This document shows, one piece after another, positions 15,992 through 24,177 of a stretch of 47,328 bases of DNA. The notes under the pieces were generated by a model, which was not told where the DNA came from, did no database searches, and saw only the letters and a program-made list of their open reading frames with translations. How positions within the stretch are numbered: the stretch's first letter is position 1; the number at the start of each line of letters is the position of its first letter. The position numbers and the translations under genes are program-made. The stretch comes from Burkholderiaceae bacterium (GTDB lineage: Bacteria > Pseudomonadota > Gammaproteobacteria > Burkholderiales > Burkholderiaceae_D). The DNA is taken from the NCBI GenBank assembly GCA_030157545.1, contig JAOAUN010000042.1:1-47328 (forward strand), given 5' to 3'.

Positions 15992-16995
15992 TACAGCCCC
16001 TGACTCTACGCAAAATCAACCGCGAGACTTTGCCATTTTATCGCCAGCTGGGCACTAGAAAAGTTCCTCTTTTTGTGGATTGCCTTGGTGCCGAGTGGGA
16101 GTTTCAGCTGCAGGCGGGTGTCAGTTGCAGGTCAGGACTACTGCAAATAGAGGCTGATTGGGGGGGGGCTCACATTTTCTTGCGCGTCGATGAATCCTGG
16201 GTTAGTCAAATTGTCGGCAACCTAATGAAGGTTTCCTATCCAGCACAATTGCCGGAGCCAGTTCGTCAGGTGGTACTGGAAGCTGCTTTTGCTAGCGCTG
16301 CTGGCGCTCTCGAAGAATCGACACGCAAGCGTTTCAGTGTTGTGTCTGCGACCGTGACCGGATTGCCTTCTCTAGAGCTCACGGGATTTCAACTCATGCT
16401 AGACGATGGAAATCGTGCGACCACCGCAGAGCTCTGGATTGATGAGCTCGGACTTGGATTTCTTGCTAATGCAATGCGTACTGTCGAGATTTCGCCAAGG
16501 AGCTTGAGCGACTTGGCGCAATTGCCGTTGCCAGTTCATTTTTGTGTTGGCTGGACCAGTTTGGCGCTGGATACACTAAAGAGCTTAAAAAAAAATGACG
16601 TTATTTTGCTGGATGAGTGCTGGCTTAGTGATGAAGACAACATCGCATTACGGGTTGGGAATGGTAGCGGCATAAGGGGGAAATTGCATGGCACGTTTAT
16701 TACGCTTACACAAGGTCTGGAGGCAATCATGAGCGAAGAAGAGCAGCAAGATATAGAAGATGAAGCGCTCCTTGATGATGTCGGGATTCGAGTTAGTTTC
16801 GACCTGGGCGAACGCAGCCTGACCCTGGCCGAATTGAGGTTGTTGGGTCCCGGTTATGTATTTGAATTGGGTCGGGATTTAAGACGCGCAGTGACGATAC
16901 GTGCCAATGGCAAAGCAATCGGAGAGGGCGAGCTAGTTGATGTTGAAGGTCAGACGGGTGTCTCTGTCCTCACTATCGCAAGCAAGTCAGAGTAA
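15988..16995 (+). CDS. sctQ: T3SS cytoplasmic ring / sorting platform protein SctQ (YscQ/BscQ)
   Basis: Builds the sorting-platform pods that receive chaperone-substrate complexes. About 335 residues. The C-terminal 80 residues are a SpoA domain (VRVSFDLGERSLTLAELRLL, then GPGYVFELGRDLRRAVTIRA, ending in VSVLTIASKSE). No ATG is available near the start. TTG 15988 overlaps the sctP stop and has the G8 tract 3 bases upstream, which could pair with the anti-Shine-Dalgarno by G-C and G-U pairs; TTG 15967 is an alternative. Inside the gene are a G9 run (16160-16168) and an A9 run (16587-16595). An internal start at 16729 probably yields SctQ-C. Confidence 0.92.
   Translation: MIQPLTLRKINRETLPFYRQLGTRKVPLFVDCLGAEWEFQLQAGVSCRSGLLQIEADWGGAHIFLRVDESWVSQIVGNLMKVSYPAQLPEPVRQVVLEAAFASAAGALEESTRKRFSVVSATVTGLPSLELTGFQLMLDDGNRATTAELWIDELGLGFLANAMRTVEISPRSLSDLAQLPLPVHFCVGWTSLALDTLKSLKKNDVILLDECWLSDEDNIALRVGNGSGIRGKLHGTFITLTQGLEAIMSEEEQQDIEDEALLDDVGIRVSFDLGERSLTLAELRLLGPGYVFELGRDLRRAVTIRANGKAIGEGELVDVEGQTGVSVLTIASKSE
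16729..16995 (+). CDS. sctQ-C: SctQ-C, internal translation product of sctQ
   Basis: ATG 16729 is in frame with sctQ and is preceded by a perfect GGAGG (16719-16723) five bases away, inside the coding sequence. The product (MSEEEQQDIEDEALLDDVGI onward) has 88 residues and consists of an acidic leader and the SpoA domain. Separate C-terminal products from internal starts are established for YscQ, SpaO and Spa33, and YscQ-C has about this length. The internal ribosome site is seen in the sequence; that it is used is inferred. Confidence 0.65.
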   Translation: MSEEEQQDIEDEALLDDVGIRVSFDLGERSLTLAELRLLGPGYVFELGRDLRRAVTIRANGKAIGEGELVDVEGQTGVSVLTIASKSE

Positions 16996-17032
16996 GAGGG
17001 GACAATCCTGTGAATCGGAAAATGCAGCGAAA

Positions 17033-17683
17033 ATGAAAGCTCTTGATCCAGTCGCTCTAGCGTTTGCGCTTGGCTTGTTCGCGTTGCTGCCTTTGATCCT
17101 GGTGACGACGACAGCCTTTCTCAAGATAGCCATTGTGCTGTCTCTTGTTCGCAATGCACTAGGCGTTCAGCAAGCGCCGCCGAATATGGCGATCTATGCA
17201 CTGGCGCTCTTGCTATCTGCTTATGTGATGGCGCCGATTGGCGCAAAAATAGCAGATGAAGTCGCTTCAGAACCAGAGGCGACCATGTCGGTAAAAGCCA
17301 TGCTGACAGTTGCGCGAAAAGGAGCTGGCCCAATTCGTGAATTTCTTGTCTTAAATAGCAAACCAGAACAACGAAGTTTTTTTTTGGCGACAGCTAAAAA
17401 ATTATGGCCGCCGAGTTTGGCCGACGAGGCAAAGCAGGATGATTTGCTTATTGTCATGCCGGCTTTTGTTGTCTCCGAATTGACTGCAGCGTTTGAAATC
17501 GGATTTTTATTGTTCCTGCCGTTTGTTGTCATTGACCTGGTCATCTCAAACATCCTAATGGCGATGGGCATGATGATGGTGTCCCCCGTAACTATTTCTT
17601 TGCCTCTCAAACTATTTTTGTTTGTGATGGTAGATGGCTGGTCGCGATTGATACATGGACTAGTTCAAACCTATATTCACTAA
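17033..17683 (+). CDS. sctR: T3SS export apparatus protein SctR (YscR/BscR, FliP-like)
   Basis: 216 residues. Core of the helical export gate with SctS and SctT. Family phrases are visible: PLILVTTTAFLKIAIVLSLV and RNALGVQQAPPNMAIYALAL near the N-terminus, and VVSELTAAFEIGFLLFLPFV plus NILMAMGMMMVSPVTISLPL near the C-terminus, with four membrane segments. ATG 17033 is chosen because the protein then begins as usual; the longer open frame to 16937 overlaps sctQ. An eight-codon frame from GTG 17010, with AGAGGGGA upstream, ends in TGA overlapping this ATG and may couple translation. A T9 run lies at 17377-17385. Confidence 0.96.
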   Translation: MKALDPVALAFALGLFALLPLILVTTTAFLKIAIVLSLVRNALGVQQAPPNMAIYALALLLSAYVMAPIGAKIADEVASEPEATMSVKAMLTVARKGAGPIREFLVLNSKPEQRSFFLATAKKLWPPSLADEAKQDDLLIVMPAFVVSELTAAFEIGFLLFLPFVVIDLVISNILMAMGMMMVSPVTISLPLKLFLFVMVDGWSRLIHGLVQTYIH

Positions 17684-17702
17684 ACAGTCTGATAAATAAA
17701 TC

Positions 17703-17972
17703 ATGGATATTTCCGACCTGACTTCGCAAGTAATAAGAGCCATGTTGCTGGTGTTATGGCTATCGCTGCCACCAATTGTTGTGGCATCGGTGGTCGGTAT
17801 TTTATTCAGCCTTGTTCAGGCGCTTACTCAGATTCAGGAGCAAACACTGTCTTTCGGTGTGAAGTTGATAGCTGTCGGCTTAACGTTGTACATGACAGCA
17901 CGATGGGTAGGAGGTGAAATTTTTAACTATACGATGGTTATATTCGATAACTTTCCAGCAATGGTGCATTAA
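17703..17972 (+). CDS. sctS: T3SS export apparatus protein SctS (YscS/BscS, FliQ-like)
   Basis: 89 residues with two membrane helices (VLWLSLPPIVVASVVGILFS and GVKLIAVGLTLYMTARWVGG) joined by the conserved loop QALTQIQEQTLSF. Part of the SctRST export gate. Length and layout are exactly those of the family. The TAA stop is immediately followed by the sctT ATG. Confidence 0.97.
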   Translation: MDISDLTSQVIRAMLLVLWLSLPPIVVASVVGILFSLVQALTQIQEQTLSFGVKLIAVGLTLYMTARWVGGEIFNYTMVIFDNFPAMVH

Positions 17973-18767
17973 ATGGAAAATTCGATCATTGAATATCCAT
18001 ATTCATGGTTGACGGCGACTTTTTTTTCGATGCCGCGGATGCTCGCGATGTTTTCAGTGCTACCCATGTTTAGTCGGCAGGCTTTGCCCGGGATTCTAAG
18101 AATAGGTGTCGCATTCGGTATTGGATTATTTGAAATCCCAATTTTGCAGGAGCAAGCCCTGAGTATTGCGCGCACCGGCAGCTTGGTGTTTGCGATCATG
18201 CTTAAAGAAGCATTGATAGGTTTTGTATTGGGTTTCATCATCGCATTGCCTTTGTGGGCATTAGACATCATGGGTGCGTATGTGGATAACCAGCGTGGTG
18301 CAAGTATAGCTGCCAGTATCAACCCGCTGACTGGTCATGATACTTCGCCACTTGGTGAATTGTTCAGCCAGGCTGGAATGGTTTTTTTATTAATTAGCGG
18401 TGGTATCTACCTAATATTGAACGCTGTCTATGACAGTTTTTTGATCTGGCCAGTATTCGAGTTGTTGCCAAAATTCAGCCAAGAGACACCGAAATTATTG
18501 CTGGGACAGATGGACAGGCTGATGTCGATCGCTGTATTACTGGGCGCGCCAGTAATCTTCAGCATGTTTCTCGCAGAAATTGGTCTGGGAATGGTCTCTC
18601 GCTTTGTGCCGCAATTACAGGTTTTTTTTCTGGCGATGCCGGTAAAAAGCGGATTGGCCATGTTTGTCTTTGCTGTTTATGCGACGACCTTGTTTGGCTA
18701 TGCCGGAGTAGAGATGGAAAACATCGGCCAACGCGCATTGCAGACCATGCAAGCAATTTTTAGATAA
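17973..18767 (+). CDS. sctT: T3SS export apparatus protein SctT (YscT/BscT, FliR-like)
   Basis: 264 residues, multi-spanning inner membrane protein of the export gate. Family phrases include the N-terminal RMLAMFSVLPMFSRQALPGI, LKEALIGFVLGFIIALPLWA, and MGAYVDNQRGASIAASINPL with the conserved DNQRG. The C-terminal part carries VPQLQVFFLAMPVKSGLAMF. No space separates it from sctS, and sctU starts 9 bases after it. Two T8 runs occur (18020-18027 and 18622-18629). Confidence 0.97.
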   Translation: MENSIIEYPYSWLTATFFSMPRMLAMFSVLPMFSRQALPGILRIGVAFGIGLFEIPILQEQALSIARTGSLVFAIMLKEALIGFVLGFIIALPLWALDIMGAYVDNQRGASIAASINPLTGHDTSPLGELFSQAGMVFLLISGGIYLILNAVYDSFLIWPVFELLPKFSQETPKLLLGQMDRLMSIAVLLGAPVIFSMFLAEIGLGMVSRFVPQLQVFFLAMPVKSGLAMFVFAVYATTLFGYAGVEMENIGQRALQTMQAIFR

Positions 18768-18776
18768 GAGGGCGCA

Positions 18777-19838
18777 ATGAGCAGCGAAAAGACTGAGCAG
18801 CCCACTGAACACAAGCTACGCAAAGCACGCGAAGAGGGGCAGGTCGCGAAGAGTAAAGACTTTACTCAGGCACTTTTAATGGGGTCATTGCTGGGTTATA
18901 TGCTCGGAAACTCGCAATCAATTATCCACAATCTGGTGGAGATAATGACCTTTCCTGCACAGTTATATGGAATGGATTTTCAAGATGCTGTACGAATTCT
19001 ATTCGATCAAGTTTTGATCTCCGCCGTCCGCATAATTTTGCCATTTATTCTCATAGTTATTGGTATTGCCATCTTTGGCGAGGTTATGCAAACAGGTCTG
19101 ATGTTGGCATTTAAGACGCTGATCCCTAAGGGTGATCGACTTAATCCTGCCAGCAATCTGAAGCAGATGTTCTCAATGAAAAATATCATGGAGTTCGTCA
19201 AATCTATTTTAAAGGTGTGCTTTCTTACCGTGTTGATTTCGATGGTCATTCGCGATTCATTACAGGCGCTCGTATTAATACCCGCTGCGGGCATGGGAGC
19301 GGCCGGTCTGGCAGTTGCAGACATGTTGAAGACATTGGTTATCTATTCTTTCATTGCATTTGGTGCTATCGCTCTCGCGGATCTTGTATTTCAACGCTAT
19401 CAATTCCGTAAACAGCAAATGATGTCGATGGATGAAATTAAGCAAGAATATAAACAACTTGAAGGTGATCCGCATGTAAAAAGTCATCGCAAGGGATTGG
19501 CAAAAGAGATTGCAATGGGAGAGATGGTTCTTAAGACACGTAAGGCTTCAGTAGTAGTTACTAACCCTACGCATTTTGCAGTTGCTCTTTATTATCAGGA
19601 AAGCCTGACGCCATTGCCTATCGTTTTGGCTAAGGGAGAAGACGCTGTAGCGAAAGAGATGATTTTGGTTGCTAATTCTTATGGCATTCCAGTCATGCAA
19701 AACATAATGCTGGCACGTGCGCTTTTTGCAAATGCCAAGATTGATCAATACGTTCCATCCGAGCTTATCGAACCTATAGCTGAAGTATTGATCGCTTTGC
19801 GTCAGCTTACAAACGATTATAACGAAGGGGATGCATGA
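18777..19838 (+). CDS. sctU: T3SS export switch protein SctU (YscU/BscU, FlhB-like)
   Basis: 353 residues. The N-terminal SEKTEQPTEHKLRKAREEGQ is the YscU/FlhB hallmark, followed by four membrane segments and a cytoplasmic domain. The self-cleavage motif NPTH is present with Asn at residue 263 (VVVTNPTHFAVALYY), the same residue number as in YscU. Cleavage between Asn and Pro allows the switch to translocator and effector export together with SctP. The stop overlaps the next ATG. Confidence 0.97.
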   Translation: MSSEKTEQPTEHKLRKAREEGQVAKSKDFTQALLMGSLLGYMLGNSQSIIHNLVEIMTFPAQLYGMDFQDAVRILFDQVLISAVRIILPFILIVIGIAIFGEVMQTGLMLAFKTLIPKGDRLNPASNLKQMFSMKNIMEFVKSILKVCFLTVLISMVIRDSLQALVLIPAAGMGAAGLAVADMLKTLVIYSFIAFGAIALADLVFQRYQFRKQQMMSMDEIKQEYKQLEGDPHVKSHRKGLAKEIAMGEMVLKTRKASVVVTNPTHFAVALYYQESLTPLPIVLAKGEDAVAKEMILVANSYGIPVMQNIMLARALFANAKIDQYVPSELIEPIAEVLIALRQLTNDYNEGDA

Positions 19839-20236
19839 TGCTGGAACGGTTGCATAGCGGACTGTCTGGTTATATGAGCAGGCAAAAAATGCCGCTTAAT
19901 CAAGCCCGGTTAGATGGTGCTCTGATCCTCAACATTGATACGCGTTACAGGATTTTCTGTCGTCCAGGACCACACGGCGATCTAGTACTCGAAAGCCTGC
20001 TGTTGCAATTGCCAGATCGTCGAGATGAAGCTGACGACATGATTCATGAATGCCTTCTTGGTTCATGGGTCAGGATGATGGAATACGCTGATGTGCCAGT
20101 TCTTTCACAAAACGAAAATGAAATTCTTCTTCAGCAACGCGTCACAGCGGACGCTACGGTTGATGAATTTGAAAGTGCACTTGAACAATTCACAAATTCG
20201 ATAGCCGACTGGCGAAGAATATTTCGTGTCTTGTAG
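19835..20236 (+). CDS. Small CesT-like T3SS protein in the bscW position
   Basis: 133 residues with a chaperone-like pattern: an N-terminal helix, beta strands (ALILNIDTRYRIFCRPGPHG, DLVLESLLLQLPD), a middle segment around HECLLGSWVRMMEYADVPVL, and a C-terminal helix (FESALEQFTNSIADWRRIF). This resembles the CesT/SycE fold. It lies exactly between sctU and sctC, where Bordetella has bscW. It overlaps the sctU stop (ATGATG gives two possible starts). Partner unknown; a role as chaperone for a nearby substrate is inferred. Confidence 0.65.
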   Translation: MMLERLHSGLSGYMSRQKMPLNQARLDGALILNIDTRYRIFCRPGPHGDLVLESLLLQLPDRRDEADDMIHECLLGSWVRMMEYADVPVLSQNENEILLQQRVTADATVDEFESALEQFTNSIADWRRIFRVL

Positions 20237-20250
20237 ATAGCGGAGAAATC

Positions 20251-21912
20251 ATGCAAAGCCGTATTAGCCTTTCAGTATTAAGTTTTTTATTACTTTTCGC
20301 TATGTTGGCTGGTCGTCCTGTTACAGCAGCTCCTGCGCCTTGGCCAGATGCCAGTTTCACTTATATCGCTGACAAACAAGAGCTGTCTGTTGTGCTGGAA
20401 TCTTTTTGTCAGACTTTTGGTTTGCAACTTCTATCTTCACAAGCAGTATTAGCTCGAAAGGAAATAGTCAATGGCAAATTGTCGACGAGTAGTCCGACAG
20501 AATTTCTGAATCAATTAGCTTCAACTTATGGATTACAGTGGTTTTATTACGGAGGTACTCTTTACGTTAGTCGCAATTTCGAAACGGCTACACGATCAAT
20601 CAGCCCCGGTGCAACATTGCTGGCTAACTTCCACAAAGCCCTGATAGAGCTTGGCATAGTTGAGCAAAAGTTTGGGTGGGGCGAACTGCCTGACCGTGGC
20701 GTTGCCATTATTTCCGGACCACCTGCATATGTTGACTTGGTCGTATGGGCAGTTTCAACATTGCCTTTGCCGCAGCCTGATCAACAGATAAAAGTTTTTC
20801 GGCTAAAACATGCTCAAGTAGATGATCGTGTTATCGCTTATCGAGATCAGAAAATTACAACACTTGGTGTTGCAAACATACTTCGCAATTTGATAAATAG
20901 TGATATTAGTCGTTTTGGGGCGAACACGACCGAAGCGCCGGCATTGGCAGCACCACTTAAAATTATTCAAGCCAACGGGCCACAACAAGATACAAAGTCA
21001 GGTGAGTTTAACAAGCCTGAAGCTGGCAATGGGCAAGATGGCACCAAAAATGAAAATAAAAATTCAGAAGATAATCGCCGACGTCCCGTTATTCAGTCTG
21101 ATTCGCGTTTGAATGCCGTTATTATTAAAGATATCCCTCAGAGGATTTCCATTTATGAAGATTTAATCAATGCTCTCGATATTCCTAGCAAGTTAATTGA
21201 AATTGAAGCAGTGATTGTCGATGTGAATTCTTCTCGAGTGTCTGAACTCGGTATTGACTGGGGGGCTCGTGCCGGAAATGTTGCAGGTGGATTCGGAATT
21301 CCAGCTAAAACCCCTGACTCAGCTACTGCTACTGTCGTTATAGGTAAAGGTGTAAACCCAGCGACTGTCATTGCTGATGCGGGCTCTTATTTAATGGCGA
21401 GAGTCCGATTGATGGAAGGTGATGGCGATGCAAAGATAGTTTCTCGCCCATCGATTTTGACAATGGATAACCTCGGTGCATTGATAGATTTATCAGAGAC
21501 CTTTTATGTTCAATCTGTTGGCGAACGTGTTGCTAATGTTGTTCCCGTTTCAGTCGGCGTAACTCTCAAAGTAACCCCGCACATCATTGATATCAACAAC
21601 CAGCTCTCCGTTCATTTGGTTGTTGACATTGAGGACGGAGCATTGCAAGACCGCGTGATACAAAACTTACCAACGATACGGCGTAGCACCATTGGTACTC
21701 AAGCAGTGATGAAGGAAAACCAGAGCTTACTGATAGGCGGATTTAATTCCGAACAAGATTTACGTCAGGTCGATGGTGTGCCCAGTATTTCTAACATTCC
21801 TTTCTTCGGGATATTTTTTAAAAAGAAGGCCACCAATCGTAGTAAGAGAGAGCGCTTATTTTTAATTACTCCAAAAATTATTTCTAATCCGCTACCTCAA
21901 GCGCTAAATTAA
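20251..21912 (+). CDS. sctC: T3SS outer membrane secretin SctC (YscC/BscC)
   Basis: 553 residues. A Sec signal peptide (SLSVLSFLLLFAMLAG, cleavage near AAPAPWP) is followed by N0/N1 domains (FTYIADKQELSVVLESFCQT and YGLQWFYYGGTLYVSRNF), a low-complexity linker at about 240-275, then the secretin core (LNAVIIKDIPQRISIYEDLI, VGVTLKVTPHIIDINNQLSV, and the C-terminal GVPSISNIPFFGIFFKKKAT and ERLFLITPKII). It forms the outer membrane ring that the needle crosses. No pilotin gene is evident next to it. It has a GGAGA ribosome site and follows the CesT-like gene by 14 bases. Confidence 0.97.
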   Translation: MQSRISLSVLSFLLLFAMLAGRPVTAAPAPWPDASFTYIADKQELSVVLESFCQTFGLQLLSSQAVLARKEIVNGKLSTSSPTEFLNQLASTYGLQWFYYGGTLYVSRNFETATRSISPGATLLANFHKALIELGIVEQKFGWGELPDRGVAIISGPPAYVDLVVWAVSTLPLPQPDQQIKVFRLKHAQVDDRVIAYRDQKITTLGVANILRNLINSDISRFGANTTEAPALAAPLKIIQANGPQQDTKSGEFNKPEAGNGQDGTKNENKNSEDNRRRPVIQSDSRLNAVIIKDIPQRISIYEDLINALDIPSKLIEIEAVIVDVNSSRVSELGIDWGARAGNVAGGFGIPAKTPDSATATVVIGKGVNPATVIADAGSYLMARVRLMEGDGDAKIVSRPSILTMDNLGALIDLSETFYVQSVGERVANVVPVSVGVTLKVTPHIIDINNQLSVHLVVDIEDGALQDRVIQNLPTIRRSTIGTQAVMKENQSLLIGGFNSEQDLRQVDGVPSISNIPFFGIFFKKKATNRSKRERLFLITPKIISNPLPQALN

Positions 21913-21933
21913 TTGAAGCGGCTGAAAAAGTGA

Positions 21934-24072
21934 ATGGAATTTTCTGTGATTTACCATTATGAATCTATCGAAAACAAAGCGGCAGACTTAAAATCTCCAG
22001 CATTTTTCTCAGGAGATCAATTCGACAAGGTAAATTTTTCAGAAAGTCAAAGAGAGCCTGAAAATTTTAACCCTTTAATAGCCCATTTATGGGCAGACTT
22101 GATCCTGCATCATCTACGAGCATGTGTTGCTGCTGGTGAAATCAATTTCGAATATTCGGTCGATATTCTCGATCTTGTGCCTGGTTTTGGACAGAGTACT
22201 TGGCTGGTGGTGCAGGCCTTGCTGAGACGTTCTAGTGAAATTGAAAATTTACAAATACGGTACCTGCCTGTTGCTCCCGAGCGTACCTGGTTTACGACTA
22301 TTCGTGAATGTCCCGAATTCAATTCATTACTTAAAAGCGAAGTTGTCGTTCCCATGCTTTGGGATTTTCAGTGCAATAGTCCTTGTCTTTTATTGCAATC
22401 CGGAAGAAAGACTTGGAAAGCAAGGAATCCTTGCATTGTTCTTGCACATGACAGATGGTCTAGTCTTCCGCAGCGTCTCTTTGCCGTTCACTACGGAAAG
22501 CTACTTGAAGCTGATCTGGCGCTTCTTAAAAACACAATTGAGCCTGAGAGGCGCTCTCAGCAATGGAAAAGTGTAGAAAGTAACTCTTTTGACTCAAGTT
22601 TTCGCACGCTTATAGATAACTACTTAACGCAATTTAATAGCAGCCCTGTTCCTTATCCGAACAGTGCGCTTGCAATGATCGATCGGTTAATTTCCAATTT
22701 GCCACAAAAATATTTGCTCCTATCAGCGGCAAAAGGAATTGCTTCAGAACAAAGTATGAGGCTGTGTAATTTTGCTCAGTTGATAGACAGCTATGAGAAG
22801 GAAGGTCGTTTCTCATTTAATTTTCATTTTCTATCGCATCATTTACAACAATTAGGTTCTGAAACAATAGAAATAGAAATGCAAAAAGGTGTTGTATTGC
22901 AAATAGTATTGCATGGACATCTAGAAGGTAAGAAAAGAATCATGAGCATGGCAAGTAATGTCGATGCTGGCATGTTTCATCATTCTTGTGCATTAAATGA
23001 GGCTGTTACTACACTCGGTTTGAGCGCTGCCCTTGATAGTCGCCTCGCCCTACTTAAACTTTCTCAATATGATCCGGCTATTTTTATTGCAAGCCATGCT
23101 GCGTTGATTAAATCATTTACAAAGTCACCTAATTTTGACCACAAAAGTTGGCGGGAAGCTCTTGAGCGAATTTGGGGAAACTATTTGCCTGCTGAGAATG
23201 CTGGCAAACTGCATATTTACATGGCACCGGTAGCGATGCATTGTGGTCATTGGAAGTTGGCGCGTTCAGTGATCTTGCGTGGTATGCAGGCGTTTGGAAG
23301 AATATCAAATGATCTTGCCAATTTAGCTTGGTGTGAAACCCGAACTGGCAATATAAAAAATGCGCGCGTATTAATTGCTGAGGCGCTGAGTAAAGAGCCC
23401 GAAAATAGTTTTGTTGAGCAGGTAAGTCAACGGATCGAAGCTCGCTTGGCAACGTGGGATCAGCGTTGGCGTGTTGATTTACATCACGATACACTTCCAA
23501 TCGTACTTGAACCTCTCGATCTTAGCCATGCAGAAGCTTTTTATTATCAGTACCGCGATCCACAGATTGCGGTGATGACAGGACTTCCTGGATTAAATAC
23601 TCTTGAAGATGTGAAGACATGGATAACAGAGCAAGAGGCTGATCCAAATCGCGTAAATTACTCCATTATGCATACAGATTTCGGATTTGTAGGCTACATA
23701 AATTTAGCTGTTTCAGAGCATGCTTCTTATTTTTGCTTTTGGACTGGCGTTGATTTCCAAGGCCATGGAATTGCTACAGCTGCTGGTCGGTTAGCTTGCC
23801 AGTACGCTAGCAAGCTTGGTGTTAACGTGATGCTGACTTCAGCTTACAGCGACAATGCGCGCTCTATCCGTGCTTTAAAGCGCATTGGGTTTTTAGCGCT
23901 AGAAATACGTGCGCTGCCACCTGACCAGGACAGGATATTTTTTTCGATGATTGCGGGGGACGATACAAATATTGATAGTGCTGCCGAATTAGTTAACTAC
24001 TATATTCGTGAGAAGTTACCTTTGCATTTTACTGACGTTAATGCCATAGAAAATTCAAAAGTAGATGCCTGA
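21934..24072 (+). CDS. Multidomain protein with C-terminal GNAT acetyltransferase, T3SS-linked
   Basis: 712 residues, 21 bases after sctC, so probably in the same transcript. Residues about 45-250 suggest a degenerate SAM-methyltransferase-like fold (VDILDLVPGFGQSTWLVVQA). A middle helical part around 430-505 is TPR-like (LANLAWCETRTGNIKNARVL). Residues about 520-665 are a clear GNAT domain of the RimJ/RimL kind (FWTGVDFQGHGIATAAGRLA with the acetyl-CoA loop, then SDNARSIRALKRIGFLALE). No signal peptide or membrane segment, so it is probably cytosolic. The GNAT call is strong; the methyltransferase call is tentative. Substrate unknown; modification of a T3SS component or effector is inferred only from position. 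Confidence 0.7.
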   Translation: MEFSVIYHYESIENKAADLKSPAFFSGDQFDKVNFSESQREPENFNPLIAHLWADLILHHLRACVAAGEINFEYSVDILDLVPGFGQSTWLVVQALLRRSSEIENLQIRYLPVAPERTWFTTIRECPEFNSLLKSEVVVPMLWDFQCNSPCLLLQSGRKTWKARNPCIVLAHDRWSSLPQRLFAVHYGKLLEADLALLKNTIEPERRSQQWKSVESNSFDSSFRTLIDNYLTQFNSSPVPYPNSALAMIDRLISNLPQKYLLLSAAKGIASEQSMRLCNFAQLIDSYEKEGRFSFNFHFLSHHLQQLGSETIEIEMQKGVVLQIVLHGHLEGKKRIMSMASNVDAGMFHHSCALNEAVTTLGLSAALDSRLALLKLSQYDPAIFIASHAALIKSFTKSPNFDHKSWREALERIWGNYLPAENAGKLHIYMAPVAMHCGHWKLARSVILRGMQAFGRISNDLANLAWCETRTGNIKNARVLIAEALSKEPENSFVEQVSQRIEARLATWDQRWRVDLHHDTLPIVLEPLDLSHAEAFYYQYRDPQIAVMTGLPGLNTLEDVKTWITEQEADPNRVNYSIMHTDFGFVGYINLAVSEHASYFCFWTGVDFQGHGIATAAGRLACQYASKLGVNVMLTSAYSDNARSIRALKRIGFLALEIRALPPDQDRIFFSMIAGDDTNIDSAAELVNYYIREKLPLHFTDVNAIENSKVDA

Positions 24073-24177
24073 AAATGGGCGGCACTTATGTTGGCAGCCA
24101 GTGCTTTTATTGGCAGCAAACTCATACGGTACGGCGACACCGCTGATGAATGACATTTTGACTGGAGCTTTCAGCAT

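Noticed and set aside
15792..16058. 88-residue frame from ATG spanning the sctP-sctQ junction
   Set aside because: Third-frame shadow of sctP and sctQ; no ribosome site and unnatural composition.
16937..17032. Upstream start of sctR overlapping sctQ
   Set aside because: The family starts near MKALDPVALAF; the extra 32 residues are out-of-frame sctQ sequence.
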